Shown: one piece after another, positions 47,959 to 59,989 of the stretch | Layout: each line of letters begins with the position of its first letter | Numbering within the stretch: the stretch's first letter is position 1 | Assembly (NCBI GenBank): GCA_034359265.1 | Contig: CP136890.1 | Coordinates: 97,737,501-97,801,500 of the forward strand | Source: Canna indica | Taxonomy: Eukaryota; Streptophyta; Magnoliopsida; Zingiberales; Cannaceae | Direction: 5' to 3' | DNA length: 64,000 nucleotides | Notes under the pieces: generated by a model | Database searches by the model: none | What the model was told of the DNA's origin: nothing | What the model saw: only the letters and a program-made list of their open reading frames with translations | Made by a program: the position numbers and the translations under genes

Positions 47959-48262
47959 TGGAAAACTTAGTACGGGAAGGACGATTTGACCGCTATATCG
48001 ATCGCATAAGGAGCCATAGCTAGGAGCAAAATGACCATGATCACCGATGCCGAAGTCGGAGAGAAAGGCCCCTGTGCAACACCAAGGTCAATCGAAATAG
48101 CGACTAATCGACTAACCAATGAGATTCACGGGGTCATCGAACACATGGTCAGTGGATTCATGGGACGAGGCGAGATAAGCTCAATCAAAAAAGGTCCATC
48201 CGGGCCATCATGGCAATTGACGACGCAACCCGCCCGCAGAGGTCCACCGTCAGAGCCCTCGT
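47959..48262 (+). pseudogene. Possible gag remnant of a Ty3-type LTR retrotransposon
   Basis: In shifting frames one reads ENLVREGRFDRYIDRIRSH, then EIHGVIEHMVSGFMGRGEIS, then RAIMAIDDATRPQRSTVRAL. This order resembles the end of plant Ty3 gag, where a retention motif is followed by a Gly-rich stretch and a basic segment. Stops and frame changes make it a remnant. No LTR or pol was seen next to it, so the identification is weak. Confidence 0.35.
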
Positions 48263-49579
48263 AATGTTGTTCTATACATTCAACTTTCAACTATCTGCAA
48301 ACTGCCACAAATGAAACTTGCAATTCCACTTTCGACTTGCCTCTTCATATCTAGGTCTGACAATTTTAGCCCGACCGAATAGTCCGACATGAAAAGATAT
48401 CGTGTCCGGGCTACCCGTTACCGTGCCGGCCCAGAGGATTTAGTTAGGTATGATTCGACATGATAGTCTGATAACTAGAGTCAAGAAATGCACGACCCGT
48501 TTAGTTTTTCTTAATCGTGATAACGGGCCGGGTCGGGGCCATGCCGACCTATTTAGTTTTTGTATCATTCGTACGGAGTCCAAATTTTATTGGGGCGGGG
48601 TAGGACGTCATTGGATGAGCCGCCCCAAGGATTGGTGGCGCCTGAAATACTCGATGTGGCAAGGGAGTGTAGATTTGCTGCTTCAAGTGACAGCGGTAGC
48701 TCACAAGGATGTTTGAATGGTGCGATCCAAAATTTGTCTCGAGCACAAATCGATCCACGAATCACAGGAGGAACAAGCAAGGACGGATGAACGTCGAAAA
48801 AACATGTGATCTAGTTGGAAAAAAAAGGCTGAAAAAATTACCCGAATCGATCTAACAATAAGATGCACTAGGAGTTCAACTGAATTTAGAAGCAATAACA
48901 AGCGAAAAGAGATCTGTCATTTTACACCAACAATAATTCATCGACTACAACAAAATCGATCCGAACCAGAATAATATTATTTTATACTATGAATCGCCAT
49001 TTATTTTACTACAATATTATTTTATATTATTTAATTATTTATCAAAATAAATTAATAATTTTTAATTCCTAAAAATATAAAAATTCTACCAAACGACATC
49101 AGCTCTAAAATCTCACACTACCATCGCGTATCGAACACGAAACATACAACTTTGATATTTATCTCGTCTCCATTTGATAAGTTTAAGTTGACTAAATTAA
49201 TTATTTTATAATACTTAAATCATTGTATTTGCAAACCCACAATCTTGTATTCAGAACTTGGGTGCGACTTCTTTTGCAGTCTGCAAATGATATTAGGAAC
49301 ACAACTTATAAATATTAAACGCTGCAAGAAATTTTTGTTGTCAACCAAACAAATTTAATTATTTGTTTATTTGTTGCAACTAGAGTTGTGACATGTGTAT
49401 TTACGCCCCATTGAAGAGATGCCCTCATCTAGAGAAAAAATAAAAGAAATTTCCTGAACTAAATTTTCATGAGAACGATACAATATCACAATGTTTCTTG
49501 AGTTTTACTCCAATTGAACTTTGCGGCAGCAAAAGCCAGATTGTGTGCAGTAGCATTGAATTACCTCATAATAGGCAAA
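48263..49579. other. Spacer without recognisable gene
   Basis: 48360-48600 holds CCCGACC/GGGTCGG-type simple repeats resembling the filling of the hAT-like elements, but no clear ends. Overlapping small frames at 48549-48790 on both strands have no family likeness. The rest is AT-rich. Confidence 0.4.
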
Positions 49580-49922
49580 ATACACTATAATATAATTGAC
49601 CTATAGAGACACAAAATTGAAGTCAAATAATATTTTTGTTTCTAAATCTTCACATTTAGAGACTAATAGACACAAAATTTATTCTTAATTAGCCTCTAAA
49701 GATCTATAGAAACAACAACAATAGTCACTTAATTGATTTGATTCTAAGTTATAGAAACACCATCAATAGAGTTATTTAATTGATCTGACTCTAAAGCTAT
49801 TTTATTAGAGGTTAATTAGGAATAAATTTTGTGTTTATTAGTCTCTAAATGTGAAGATTTAGAAACAAAAATTTAATTTATCTCTAATTATGTGTCTTTA
49901 TAGGTCGGTTGTATTATAATGG
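49580..49922. mobile_element. Foldback MITE
   Basis: About 340 bp with long inverted arms. The left reads CACTATAATATAATTGACC, then TAGAGACACAAAATT and CTAAATCTTCACATTTAGAG. The right arm carries the complements, ending GGTCGGTTGTATTATAATG. It is possibly flanked by TA. No frame is present, and the superfamily is not settled. Confidence 0.6.
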
Positions 49923-50629
49923 TAGTTCTAAATTTTCAAAGTAGAGGTCAGCATCCGGATGCCATCTACATTGTTCAATGCAAACCAATACTCATAATGG
50001 AAATATCAAGCTCTTGGCAGCCATCAAAAGCTTTCCTGATTGTCTCAGCTTCTGCAGAAAAAAGTCAAAAATTAACATTGAACAAGAGAATTTATCATCG
50101 ATAATTAATTCCCACCATTAACAACTTGCTTATAGCATTATGTTGTGATAATTCCCCTTATCATTGTAAGAATTAAACTCATCAGAGGCAGCTAGAAAAT
50201 ATATATGATTTGATACTTTTGATCCTGACTTGAGAATTGCACAACATTTTCTATGTTTCAAGATAGGCCATAAGCATATATATATATATATTGCAGTAAA
50301 GTTTATGTCTTTATCAATAATTCAATATCCTGTTTAACAAAGATAGAATCATCTAAAAGCCACCCATTAGTAGACCAATTAATTTGTGAATTGATTTAAA
50401 GGAAGACTGAATTCCTCATTAAGAACTGATTGAAGCTACTTTAACAACTGCAATTTGTTCCAAATAAGTTTCCAAAGAGAAATCTTAATTCTAAGTCATT
50501 ATATTTCTAGCGCCTAAACTTATGCATGCAAATCATGCATCATCAACGAAACCTAACCAAACAAATTCTAAACCAAGACACAAGATGCAGATTCCTTATC
50601 CACAATTACTACTCCAATTCCTCCCTAAA
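49923..50629. other. 3' flank of OPT copy 2
   Basis: No gene. 50510-50629 resembles 41910-42028 (ATGCATGCAAATCATGCATC, then ACACAAGATGCAG…CCACAATTAC), the duplicated 3' flank of the tandem genes. Confidence 0.5.
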
Positions 50630-53600
50630 TCACTGGAACGCAGGACAGCCTTCAGGAGCATAAGCTCCGGCGACGGTCGGACACTTGGCCAACGGACAGT
50701 AGTCATCCGCGTTACCTCCCCACCACTTAATCGAGTAGAGATTGGCGTTGTTCAGAGCGAAGAAGGTGAGCACCCCCATGAAGCCCGTCCCGGCGTCCAT
50801 CCCCGCAGACAGAACGTACGCGTACCGCCCCCACCACCGCTTGTTCCGCTTGAACACCCAGAAGTTCACGATGAACCCCACGATTAGCCACGTGTTGAAG
50901 TTCACGGCTTTCGCCGGCGGCATGATCCCGGTCGCGCTGAGGATCACTGGAAAGTTGATGAGTGGGATCCACTTCTTTTCCGGGAAGATGCGCGAGAAGA
51001 TCCAGACGATCACCGGAAGGACGAATCCGATGAGGAAGTAGTAGTTCAGGTGGCTGTAGATGCTCCCCGGACCGAACATCCGCTTCGGCCCGACGACTCC
51101 CCAGATGATGGAGGCGCTGTAAAACACGCTATCGCCGGGGCACGTCCACGGGCTGCCCTCCGGCAGCTTGCTGGGCTGGCAGATGTTGGGGATCGTCTCC
51201 AGCAGCCACCACGCCGTTACGAAGTATGTCACGTTGGCGATCAACGTCCCCACCAGCTACATCATATATTCACACATGCATTTCATCAAACAACATGAAT
51301 GCATAGAGGTGCAACAGTCCGTATAAATATTTACCTGAGCGGCAAACATGGATCTGGGAGGGATCTTCATGTACTGCCCGAGCTTGAAGTCAGAGAGGAA
51401 AGAGAGGGCTTGAGTCATGCTGATATATCCATAAGTCTTGAATGACACGTTAGCCAGAGGCTTCCCTGGTAATATGTAACCTATCACCATCTCCGTGATG
51501 ATGTTTAGTCCCGGTGCCTGAACGTAGCATGCATGCATGCATTCATGACGTCATCAGAATTCATAACTGTATATTAATATACTCGATGAATTAATTAGTA
51601 AATAAGTACCTGATTAGTTGTCGCAGCGATAACTCCGATAGGAAGGGTGAAGAAGAATGCCATGCCCATTGCGAGAAAGATCCCCCAATACGGAAGCTGG
51701 AGCTGTCCGCCAAACCCTTCGCAGGTGAAGATGGATAGCGCAGTGACGACTACCAAGATGAGATAAAACCACCACTGAGGAACCTCCCTGTAGTTGGTCT
51801 TCATCATCCTCCCATGAACATCCAGAACCTTCTCCTTCGCCTTTGACGTCGCTTGACGCCATAATTTCCACATATACCTGATCATTTATCAACCAATTAT
51901 TACCTATCTATAATATACTAGATCAACTACAGCATATATATGTACTTACGCGCCCTGGAAGAGGAAGACATGGGAGACAGTGGCGGTGAGGGTGGCGAAG
52001 CCTAGGCCGTAGGACGAGGCGAAGAAGATGCTCATGTGGATCTTGCTGTAGCGCTCATAGTCAGCGACATTGAGGGTGAAGGTTTTCTCGTCGAGGATGC
52101 GGTCGAGGTCGTAACTCTTGCCGCCCTTCTCGTAGAGGTGGGAGGAGAAGAACTGGTAGGTGCGGGCGTCGTAGAGGTTAAACCAGTAGGCGAAGGGCAT
52201 GACGATGTAGACCAACATGATGAAGCCCGCTAAGATGTTTAAGAGCACGAAGGGCGGTGCTGCCATGGGGCTGCCGAGCCAGCTGGTGACCACCGCCCAG
52301 TCGATGCCGATGGAGCCCACGCCCATGCCCTTGGAGCCAGAGCCGATCTGCTGCGCCACGATGGATTTCTTCCAGATCCAGCATATGAAGGAGAGGTAGG
52401 AGATGGCGGGGAAGAAGAAGTTGGGGATGATGTAGTAGGCGAAGCTGCAAATTAGGACGATCAAGAAGAACTGGAATCGCGAAACGCCGCCTTTCGGTCG
52501 CTTCTCCTCTTCGTTCAATGCTCTGCTCATATAATTATCATAATTAACTCAACAAATATATATATGTGAGGCTCCATAAAATTCTTATGCAGCCATCTTC
52601 GTAATCACTCTTTCCGTTATTTAATTGGGTAATAGCAAAAGAATATTTGACAGCTTCAAAAAGACTACACAATTTCTTGTTACCTGAAGAGAGAGACTTG
52701 AATCAGGCTTCCTGGCCACCACATATACGGTGAATTCACCAAGAAGTTTCTAAAAATTCCAGCCCACCCGTAGCCGAGCAACTGTTGCAATATTAAAATT
52801 TCACAAATAAAATTAACTAAATCATCACATGATTAGTTAATTCTATCAAATAACAATTAGATGAAAAATTAAATACCTGTGTTGTTTGAGTTAGGAAAAA
52901 GGCAGCAAAGAAATGGATGCTTCTTTGGTAGAAAGCCCTCACAATTGTGACAATGTGGACTGCATACACGCCGGCGGCACCGGAGCCGGCAAAGATGGTG
53001 ATCAGTGCATGCTCCTTCATAGTGAAGGGCCCGGGGTTCATAGAGAAGGACCAGTTGGTGAGTGGAACCTTAATCATCTTCTTCGGCAGGACTAGGGCCA
53101 TCCACCGCCCGATCGGCAACGCGACGATCTGAATGCAAACGGAGGAAATCGAGAGCTGGTTCGTCCGGTAACCAAAGAACTGGTTGACAAAGGCGAGCAT
53201 GACGCAGAAGATGCAGCCCAGAACCCAGCACCTGAAGGTTAAGCATGGCTGAGATGGATCGTCGGTCGTTGGCACTGTCAATCTTACTTCCTCGATCGGG
53301 CTATCATCATTCCCTTCTGCATATTTTTTGTTATATGTCTTGTTAAAGTTGATTATATATTGAAATCATTAAGTTATATATTGATTAGGTACCTACAATT
53401 AGATTTTAAAGTTTAAACTCTTAGGGTCATTAGTTTCACAAACGGTCTAGATTAAAGACTAGTTTGTAAAGTATAAAATTGTACACGACAACATAAGAAA
53501 TAATCTTCTATTCGTTTCGCATGGTAATGAATATCAAATTTAGTATTGTAAACCTATCAAAACTTAATTAAGCTTTTCAAGCCGCATCGTTGATGACACA

Positions 53601-54215
53601 GTGCCATGCCAGGTAAGCCACATAGTTGGCAAAATTGTGCTATGGAGGCCGCATGCTGCCGCGTTGGTCCGGCGTCGTCAACAACGTGGCTTGTACCATG
53701 TTGTTAGGTACTTTTTGATTTGCCCGAGCAACGTTGTTGACGACGCCGGACCAGCGAGGCAGCATGCGGCCTCCATACGGTGTCGCCAACAATATATGTG
53801 GCTTACCTGGCATGGCACTTCCCCGAGATATTATTCTTACATGTCCATGATATGTTTTCGCAAATGAACTCGAGACAACAGGTGTGTTGTCCAAAACTAT
53901 ACCTTAAAATTATGCGAATAACTTGCACTAGAATCACAAAAAACAAAACTTGAAATCATAAGAACAAAAACTCCCCTCTAAATCATTGTTCTTTTTATAA
54001 TCAATCTACAAATCCACAAATTAACCGTTAACAAACAGATCTTGCATGATCAGTCCATTCCAATAAATACTAAATAAAATCAAATTAATTACCAGATCAT
54101 GCATGATCAGTCCATTCCAATAAATACTAAATAAAATCAAATTATTACCAGTGATTTTTCCTACGACAATTTTGTCCTCCGACTGAATGTAATCATGATC
54201 TGAATCCGAGCCCAT
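50630..54215 (-). CDS. Oligopeptide transporter (OPT family), tandem copy 2
   Basis: Seven exons give 751 aa: 54149-54215, 52877-53316, 52684-52781, 51950-52522, 51610-51877, 51335-51517 and 50630-51256. Lengths of exons 2-7 equal those of copy 1 exactly; exon 1 is one codon longer ([20 protein letters not shown]). NPG (SMNPGPF) and KIPPR are intact, and no stop or frameshift is seen, so it codes for a full transporter. It differs from its sisters outside the exons. Intron 1 (832 bp) holds a long hairpin, a 56-bp tandem duplication repeats the first 5' splice site, and the upstream region lacks the TATAAAT seen in copies 1 and 3. Function is as for copy 1, with altered expression likely. Confidence 0.93.
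53600..53819. repeat. Long hairpin (inverted repeat) in intron 1 of OPT copy 2
   Basis: Arms 53600-53687 and 53731-53819 are inverted copies with few mismatches (AGTGCCATGCCAGGTAAGCC and its complement at the ends; TGGAGGCCGCATGCTGCC and its complement inside), around a 43-base loop. The arms are much more GC-rich than the intron. 53826-53915 just beside it resembles 7035-7130 near CACTA copy C, so the hairpin sits in a dispersed repeat. It could be a MITE or a hairpin-RNA source. The small frames on both strands come from the symmetry. Confidence 0.8.
54038..54149 (-). repeat. 56-bp tandem duplication including the exon 1 5' splice site
   Basis: Two copies of a 56-bp unit (GATCATGCATGATCAGTCCA, then TTCCAATAAATACTAAATAA, then CAAATTA) lie side by side at the start of intron 1. 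Each ends in a CTG/GTAAT-type donor on the minus strand, after 54149 and after 54093. Using the inner donor would add 56 bases and shift the frame. Confidence 0.8.
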
Positions 54216-54382
54216 ATTTTTCTCCTATTCTTCCTTCTACTCCTCCTCTAGCATATATAAGCTTTAATGGAGAAAGGTAAGCTTTCAGTGCCTCTGCCAA
54301 ACCCTAAAAGGCTAACAATATATACTATGTTGCCAAAATAAACTGAATTCTGACTCCTCAACTCACTGCGTTTATATATATA

Positions 54383-54440
54383 GGGATGAATCTTCACTGT
54401 CCATCACACGAATATGTGCAGCGAATCTGACGGGATAAGA
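54383..54440 (-). promoter_or_regulatory. Conserved OPT upstream block, copy 2
   Basis: GGGATGAATCTTC and CTGTCCATCACACG as in copies 1 and 3, about 170 bases upstream of the ATG. A TATATATATA stretch (54371-54382) touches it. The TATAAAT region nearer the gene, present in the other two, is deleted here at about 54289. Confidence 0.6.
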
Positions 54441-55399
54441 TGAAATTATATGTATACTAATTAATCTAAGCAAAGAGGTGAGTTGTAAACAAGTTAGTGG
54501 TGTACATCTGGAAATTAAATTTTAATCGTCTTCCTCCTCTATTTTGTGCAGCGGAGGAGACCGAATCTTCTGCCACAGTACTCGGATCCTCTTGAATTTG
54601 AGCTGAACTCTTTGAGCAGTACCTGGCGAAATCTTCTGGCGGGATTCACGGAGAACTTGCAGGAATTCCCTCATCTTCTTCGGGCGCCTAACCGCGCGCG
54701 CTCGGACTTCTTCTTCCTATTGATTTGATCCTCTCACGGAGGAGATGTTTTTTGAGTTGGTTGCATCTTCAAACTGGGACAGATTTCGTGGTGAATATGG
54801 AGCTGTCAACTTCATCCTTCCGGAATTCAGATGCGGTCTCTTCTCCGGATTATTCGCATGCAAGGGACTTGAAGTGGCGACAAGTACATCATCTTCTTCA
54901 ACATATCAGTATTCCGGTTTGCCTCATCAAGACACAAGCAACTCAGAAGGAAGATGACTTCATGTGCAAAGTAAAAGTATTTGATCTTTCTAAGTGTTGG
55001 GATCAGACGTATACACTCGAGAAGGAATTGAAGATGACTCGCGAACAACTCAGAAATCACTCTTGAAGAAAATGGAGGGAAACCAAATTGTATTAAGATC
55101 CGAATTTATACTTCTCGCTACAGGGTTAAGATCAGAATTTAATCCACTAGTCTAATCATGCAGTTTGCATCGTTGTGATTAACCAGAGAGGTAGATATAT
55201 AGTTGATCCTTGGATCAATTAATCTTCTGCAAGACTTATTAAAAAGTCTTCAGGTAAACATATTTAAATAATTATTCACTTAGTTAATTGCTAAAAGAAT
55301 TAATCTATCTTTTTTAAAAAATCTAAAATTAAAAATCATATAATAAATTTTCAAGAATAAATATTTAGTCAAAATTTTAATTAAATTCAAATACAAAAT
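54441..55399. other. Spacer upstream of OPT copy 2
   Basis: 54550-54625 resembles 45940-46020 upstream of copy 1 (CGGATCCTCTTGAATTTGAG against GGGATCCTCTCGAATTTGAG), so it belongs to the duplicated unit. The 113-aa plus frame at 54725-55066 has no family likeness that I recognise. It might be a small unknown gene but is more likely chance. Confidence 0.4.
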
Positions 55400-55719
55400 C
55401 AAGAAGAAGAAGGATTGTTGAAGGGCTGCACAAATCATAAACTAACATATCAAACAACAAAGAGAAGGACTTTTGAAGAAGAAGAAGAAGAATTATTGAA
55501 CTTGAAGGACGGCACAAATCATAAACTAATGTAACAAACAACAAAAATCATAGAAGAAGAAGATTATTCGAGTGATGACGATGTCAATGGAAAATAAATG
55601 TAATATTTGTACACGAATATTATTTATTCGATTGTATATTTATTTTTGAATACATATATTTATTTATTTATTTATATTTGTTCGACATATAAATAATAAT
55701 TTATTATTTATTATTATTG

Positions 55720-55777
<58 letters not shown>

Positions 55778-56097
55778 TAGGTGGCTGTGGCCGATGTCTC
55801 ACGTAGAGCTTCCGACAAGGGAGCGAGCATCCACGTCACGTGTAGGCCACGAGGGCCTAATCGCTACGACGCTACCCACCTCCGCCGACCAAATTAAGGC
55901 CAGCCACTCATATTACAGTGTGCAGCAAGAGATAATGTATTATGTATTAATAATTATTTATATATACTGCAATATATAATTGTTTAAAATCCTTATATAT
56001 GCATGTTCGAGCATGAGGAGGTACCACACACTATTGTCGATTCTATATTAGCAACGACAATAGCCGTCGATCATGATTCATATATATTCTTGTAGTG
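55400..56097 (+). mobile_element. CACTA deletion derivative E
   Basis: It ends TTCTTGTAGTG at 56097 (minus strand CACTACAAGAATATATATGA). Inside, 55553-55600 reads EEDYSSDDD and a stop, like the acidic tail of the CACTA transposase. 56007-56040 matches exon 2 of the second gene (GTTCGAGCATGAGGAGGTAC against GTTCGAGCAAGAAGAAGTGC), and 56049-56072 is a single subterminal hairpin. 55415-55550 is an 87-bp tandem duplication (CACAAATCATAAACTAA in both). The left end is uncertain. Confidence 0.6.
55721..55776. repeat. (TAA)n microsatellite
   Basis: About eighteen uninterrupted TAA units within CACTA derivative E. Confidence 0.95.
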
Positions 56098-56482
56098 TGT
56101 TAAAGTTCATTTTCAGTTTAATTTCTTATCAAGTAATTGATTTTGCTAAGTCGGTGAGCTGATTATGAAGTGGAAAAGGCTGGTGAGAAATTGTGCAAAT
56201 CCGGCTAAGAAATCAGTGGACATGGTCAGAAAGTAAATGTTTCTAATTAACAAGTACATGAATTAATTTGACTATTTGACTAGTTTGATGGTAAAAAAAA
56301 GAAAATATTTTACTATTTCGAATTACATTTAGAAAGAGATGAGCATAAATTGATCAGAATATACCAAAGTTTTATTTGATTAATAATATAGTTAAAGTGT
56401 TGCACCTACCAAACAAAGTCAACAACAGAGACACAACATGCAGCTTCATTATCCACAATTACTTCTCCAATTCCTCCCTCAA
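56098..56482. other. 3' flank of OPT copy 3
   Basis: AT-rich, no gene. 56405-56482 resembles the 3' flanks of the other two copies (AACAAAGTCAACAAC, then ACACAACATGCAGCTT). Confidence 0.5.
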
Positions 56483-59400
56483 TCAGTTCCACGCAGGACA
56501 GCCTTCATGAGCATAAGCTCCGGCGGTGGTCGGACACACGGCCAACGGACAGTAGTCGTCCGCGTTCCCTCCCCACCAGTTAATAGAGTATATATCGTAG
56601 TTGCTGATAGAGAAGAAAATGATCACCCCCAAGAAGCCCGTTCCGGCGTCCATCGCAGCCGACAGCACGTACGCGTACCGCCCCCACCACTGCCTGTTCC
56701 GCTTGAACACCCAGTAGTTCGCGAACGCCACGATCAGCCACGAGTTCAAGTTGACGGCCTTCGCCGGCGGCATGTTCCCGGTAGCGCCGAGGATCACGGG
56801 GAAGTTGATGAGTGGGATCCACTTCTTATCCGGGAATTGGCGCGAGAAGATCCAGACGATCACCGGAAGAACGAAGCCGAGGAGGAAGTAGTAGTTCAGG
56901 GTGCTGTAGATGCTCCCCGGACCGAACATCCGCTTCGGCCCGACGACGCCCCAGATGATGGAGGCGCTGTAGAAAACGTCATCGCCAGGGCACGTCCACG
57001 GGCTGCCCTCCGGCAGCTTGTCGGGCTCGCAGATGTTGGGGATCGACTCCAGGAGCCACCACGCCGTACCAAAGTATGTCACGTTCGCGATCAACGTCCC
57101 CGCCAGCTACATCATATTCACACAGACATTTCATCAAACAATATGCGTGCATTGTATTCACAGAGACATTACATCAAAACCATGCGTGCATTGTGTTCGC
57201 AGAGACCTTTACATCAAACCCGCATGCAGTGCATCAGTCTCGATATATTCATAGTATAAATAACGAACCGGATGCAGAGAGGTGCAACAGTAAGTATAAA
57301 TATTTAATTACCTGAGCGGCAAACATGGATCTGGGAGGGATCTTCATGAACTGCCCGAGCTTGAAGTCAGAGAGAAAACCGAGGGCTTGAGACATGCTGA
57401 TATATCCATAGGTCTTGAATGCCACGTTGGCCAGAGGCTTCCCTGGTAACATGTAACCTATCACCATCTCCGTGATGATGTTTAGCCCCGGTTGCTGCAC
57501 ATAGCATTCATTCATGCATGCATGACGTGGTCAGTATTCAAAACTGTATATTAATGCACACTGCCAATTAATCAGTATTCAAAACCAAGTACCTGATTAG
57601 TTGTCGCAGAGATAATTCCGATAGGAAGGGTGAAGAAGAAGGCCATGCCCATGGCGAGAAAGATCCCCCAATACGGAAGCTGGAGCTGTCCGCCAAACCC
57701 TTCGCAGGCGAAGATGGAGAGCGCAGTGACGACGACCAAGATGAGATAAAACCACCACTGAGGAACCTCCCTGTAGTTGGCCTTCATCATCCTCCCATGA
57801 ACATCCAGAGCCTTCTCCTTCGCCTTTGACGCCGCCTCACGCCATAATTTCCACATATACCTGCTCATTTCTCAATCAATTGTTACCTATGATCTATAAT
57901 ATATTACATCGATTAGAGAATATATATTTATACTTACGTGCCCTGGAAGAGGAGGACATGGGTGAGGGTGGCGGTGAGGGTGGCGAAGCCTAGGCCGTAT
58001 GACGAGGCGAAGAAGATGCTCATGTAGATCTTGCTGTAGCTCTCGTACTCGGCGACATTAAGGGAGAAGGTTTTCTCGTCGAGGATGCGGTTGAGGTCGT
58101 ATTTCTTGCCGCTCTTCTCGAAAAGTGTGGAGGAGAAGAACTGGTAGGTGCGGGCGTCGTAGAGGTTGATCCAGTAGGCGACGGGCATGACGATGTAGAC
58201 CATAATGATGAAGCCCGCTAAGATGTTGAACAGCACGAAGGGCGGCGCGGCTATGGGGCTGCCGAGCCAGCTGGTGACCACCGTCCAGTCGATGCCGATG
58301 GAGGCCAGGCCCATGCCCTTGGAACCAGAGCCGATCTGCTGCGCCACGATGGATTTCTTCCAGATCAAGCAGACGAAGGAGAGGGAGGAGATGGCGGGGA
58401 AGAAGAGGCTGGGGACCAAGTAGTAGGAGAAGCTGCAAACTAGGACGATCAAAAAGAACTGGAATCGCGTTACTCCGCCCTTCGATCGCTTCTCCGTTTC
58501 GTTCAATGCTCTGCTCATATATACAAAGATTCATCAGAATTATCTCAATATGAATTAATAGCAAAACAATGGCATCTTCAATACAAACTACACAATGTTA
58601 TGTCACCTGAAGAGAGAGACTTGAATGAGGCTTCCTGGCCACCACATAAACGGTGATTCCACCAAGAAGTTCCTAAAAATTCCAGCCCACCCATAGCCGA
58701 GCAACTGGTGCAATTAATTTTCACAAATTACCAAATTAATTAAATCATCACATTATTAGTTAACTTTATCAAATAATAACTAGATGAAAAACTAAATACC
58801 TGTGTTGTCTGAGTCAGGAAAAAAGCAGCAAAGAAATTGATGCTTCTGTGGTAGAAAGCCTTCACAATTGTGAGGATGTTTATGGCGTACACACCGCCGG
58901 CGCCGGAGCCGGCAAAGATGGTGGTCAGTGCATGCTCCTTGATAGTGAAGGGCCCCGGGTTCAGAGAGAAGGACCAGTTGGTGAGGGGGACCTTAATCGT
59001 CTTCTTGGGCAATACTCGGGCCAACCACCGCCCGATCGGCAGCGCGACGATCTGAATGCAGACGGAGGAAATCGTGAGCTGGTTCGTCCGGTAACCGAAG
59101 AACTGGTTGACGAAGGCGAGCAAGACGCAGAAGAAGCAGCCCATAAGACAACACCTGAAGGTTAAGGTTGGCTGAGAGGGGTCGTCGGTCGGTGGCACTG
59201 TCATCCTTACCTGCTCGATCGGACTGTCATTGTTCGCTTCTGCATAATTTTTGTTGTATTTTTTGTCAAAATTTATTATATAATGTTATATAAATAAAAT
59301 TATATTTCTACATAAGTTTTTAACTAATGAAATGGAGAAGAATTTAATTTCTAAAAAAAAAAATCTAGATATTTCAGAAATATATTTATAGATCTGATAT

Positions 59401-59892
59401 GAGTTTTCTATCATGGTCTGAGATTTTCATTCATTTCATTTTTAAAAAATTTGAGAAATTACTTTAAATTAAGAACAAGACTTTAAATTAGAAAATAAAA
59501 ACCCTGTAAATCATTATTTTTTTAAGGCAATATCTACAAATCCACCAACATAAACAAATAAACAAATAAATCATATATGCCTGAGATGAAATCAAGCAAT
59601 TCTCATAAATACAAATCGAAATCAACAACTACTTAAACGTTTCAAATCTTTTGAAATGAAGCGCGTCTGGCCTTTGCGCCTCACTTTTTATCCAAAATAA
59701 ACACACAAAAAAAGTCAAAAATCAAGAACAATATTTTATTTTTCTTGATCTTTATTTCTGATTTTTTTTTTAAAAAAAATGAAGAACAAAAGCAGAATCC
59801 AATTATAAAATAAAAATAATCAAATTACCAATTATTTTTCCGTTGACAACTTTATCCTCGGATTGAAGGTAATCAGTTGCAATCGAGCCCAT
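56483..59892 (-). CDS. Oligopeptide transporter (OPT family), tandem copy 3
   Basis: Seven exons give 749 aa: 59829-59892, 58800-59239, 58607-58704, 57938-58510, 57593-57860, 57312-57494 and 56483-57106. Exon 7 is one codon shorter than in the others, because [11 protein letters not shown] replaces [12 protein letters not shown] in a late membrane span. NPG (SLNPGPF) and KIPPR (QFMKIPPR) are intact. It has more amino-acid changes than copies 1 and 2 show between them, for example [10 protein letters not shown] in the first span and a polar change VVNGKII near the start. It probably represents the earliest split of the three. It is the most upstream gene of the cluster on this strand, with its own TATA-like box 98 bases before the ATG. 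Confidence 0.93.
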
Positions 59893-59989
59893 ATTTTCCT
59901 CCTCCTCCTTCCTCCTTGTTCTCCTTCTCCCTCCTCAAGCTTGAATGGAGAACGGGAAGCTTTAGGGCTTGTGGCGACTGCAGCAACCT

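Noticed and set aside
47736..48023. 95-aa plus frame crossing the hAT-like element end
   Set aside because: Its first half is the CGGGTTATTCGGGT-like filling of the element and its second half is the possible gag remnant. The fusion is accidental.
54725..55066. 113-aa plus-strand frame upstream of OPT copy 2
   Set aside because: No family likeness, an overlapping frame in another phase, and it lies within duplicated spacer and transposon debris. Left as unsupported.
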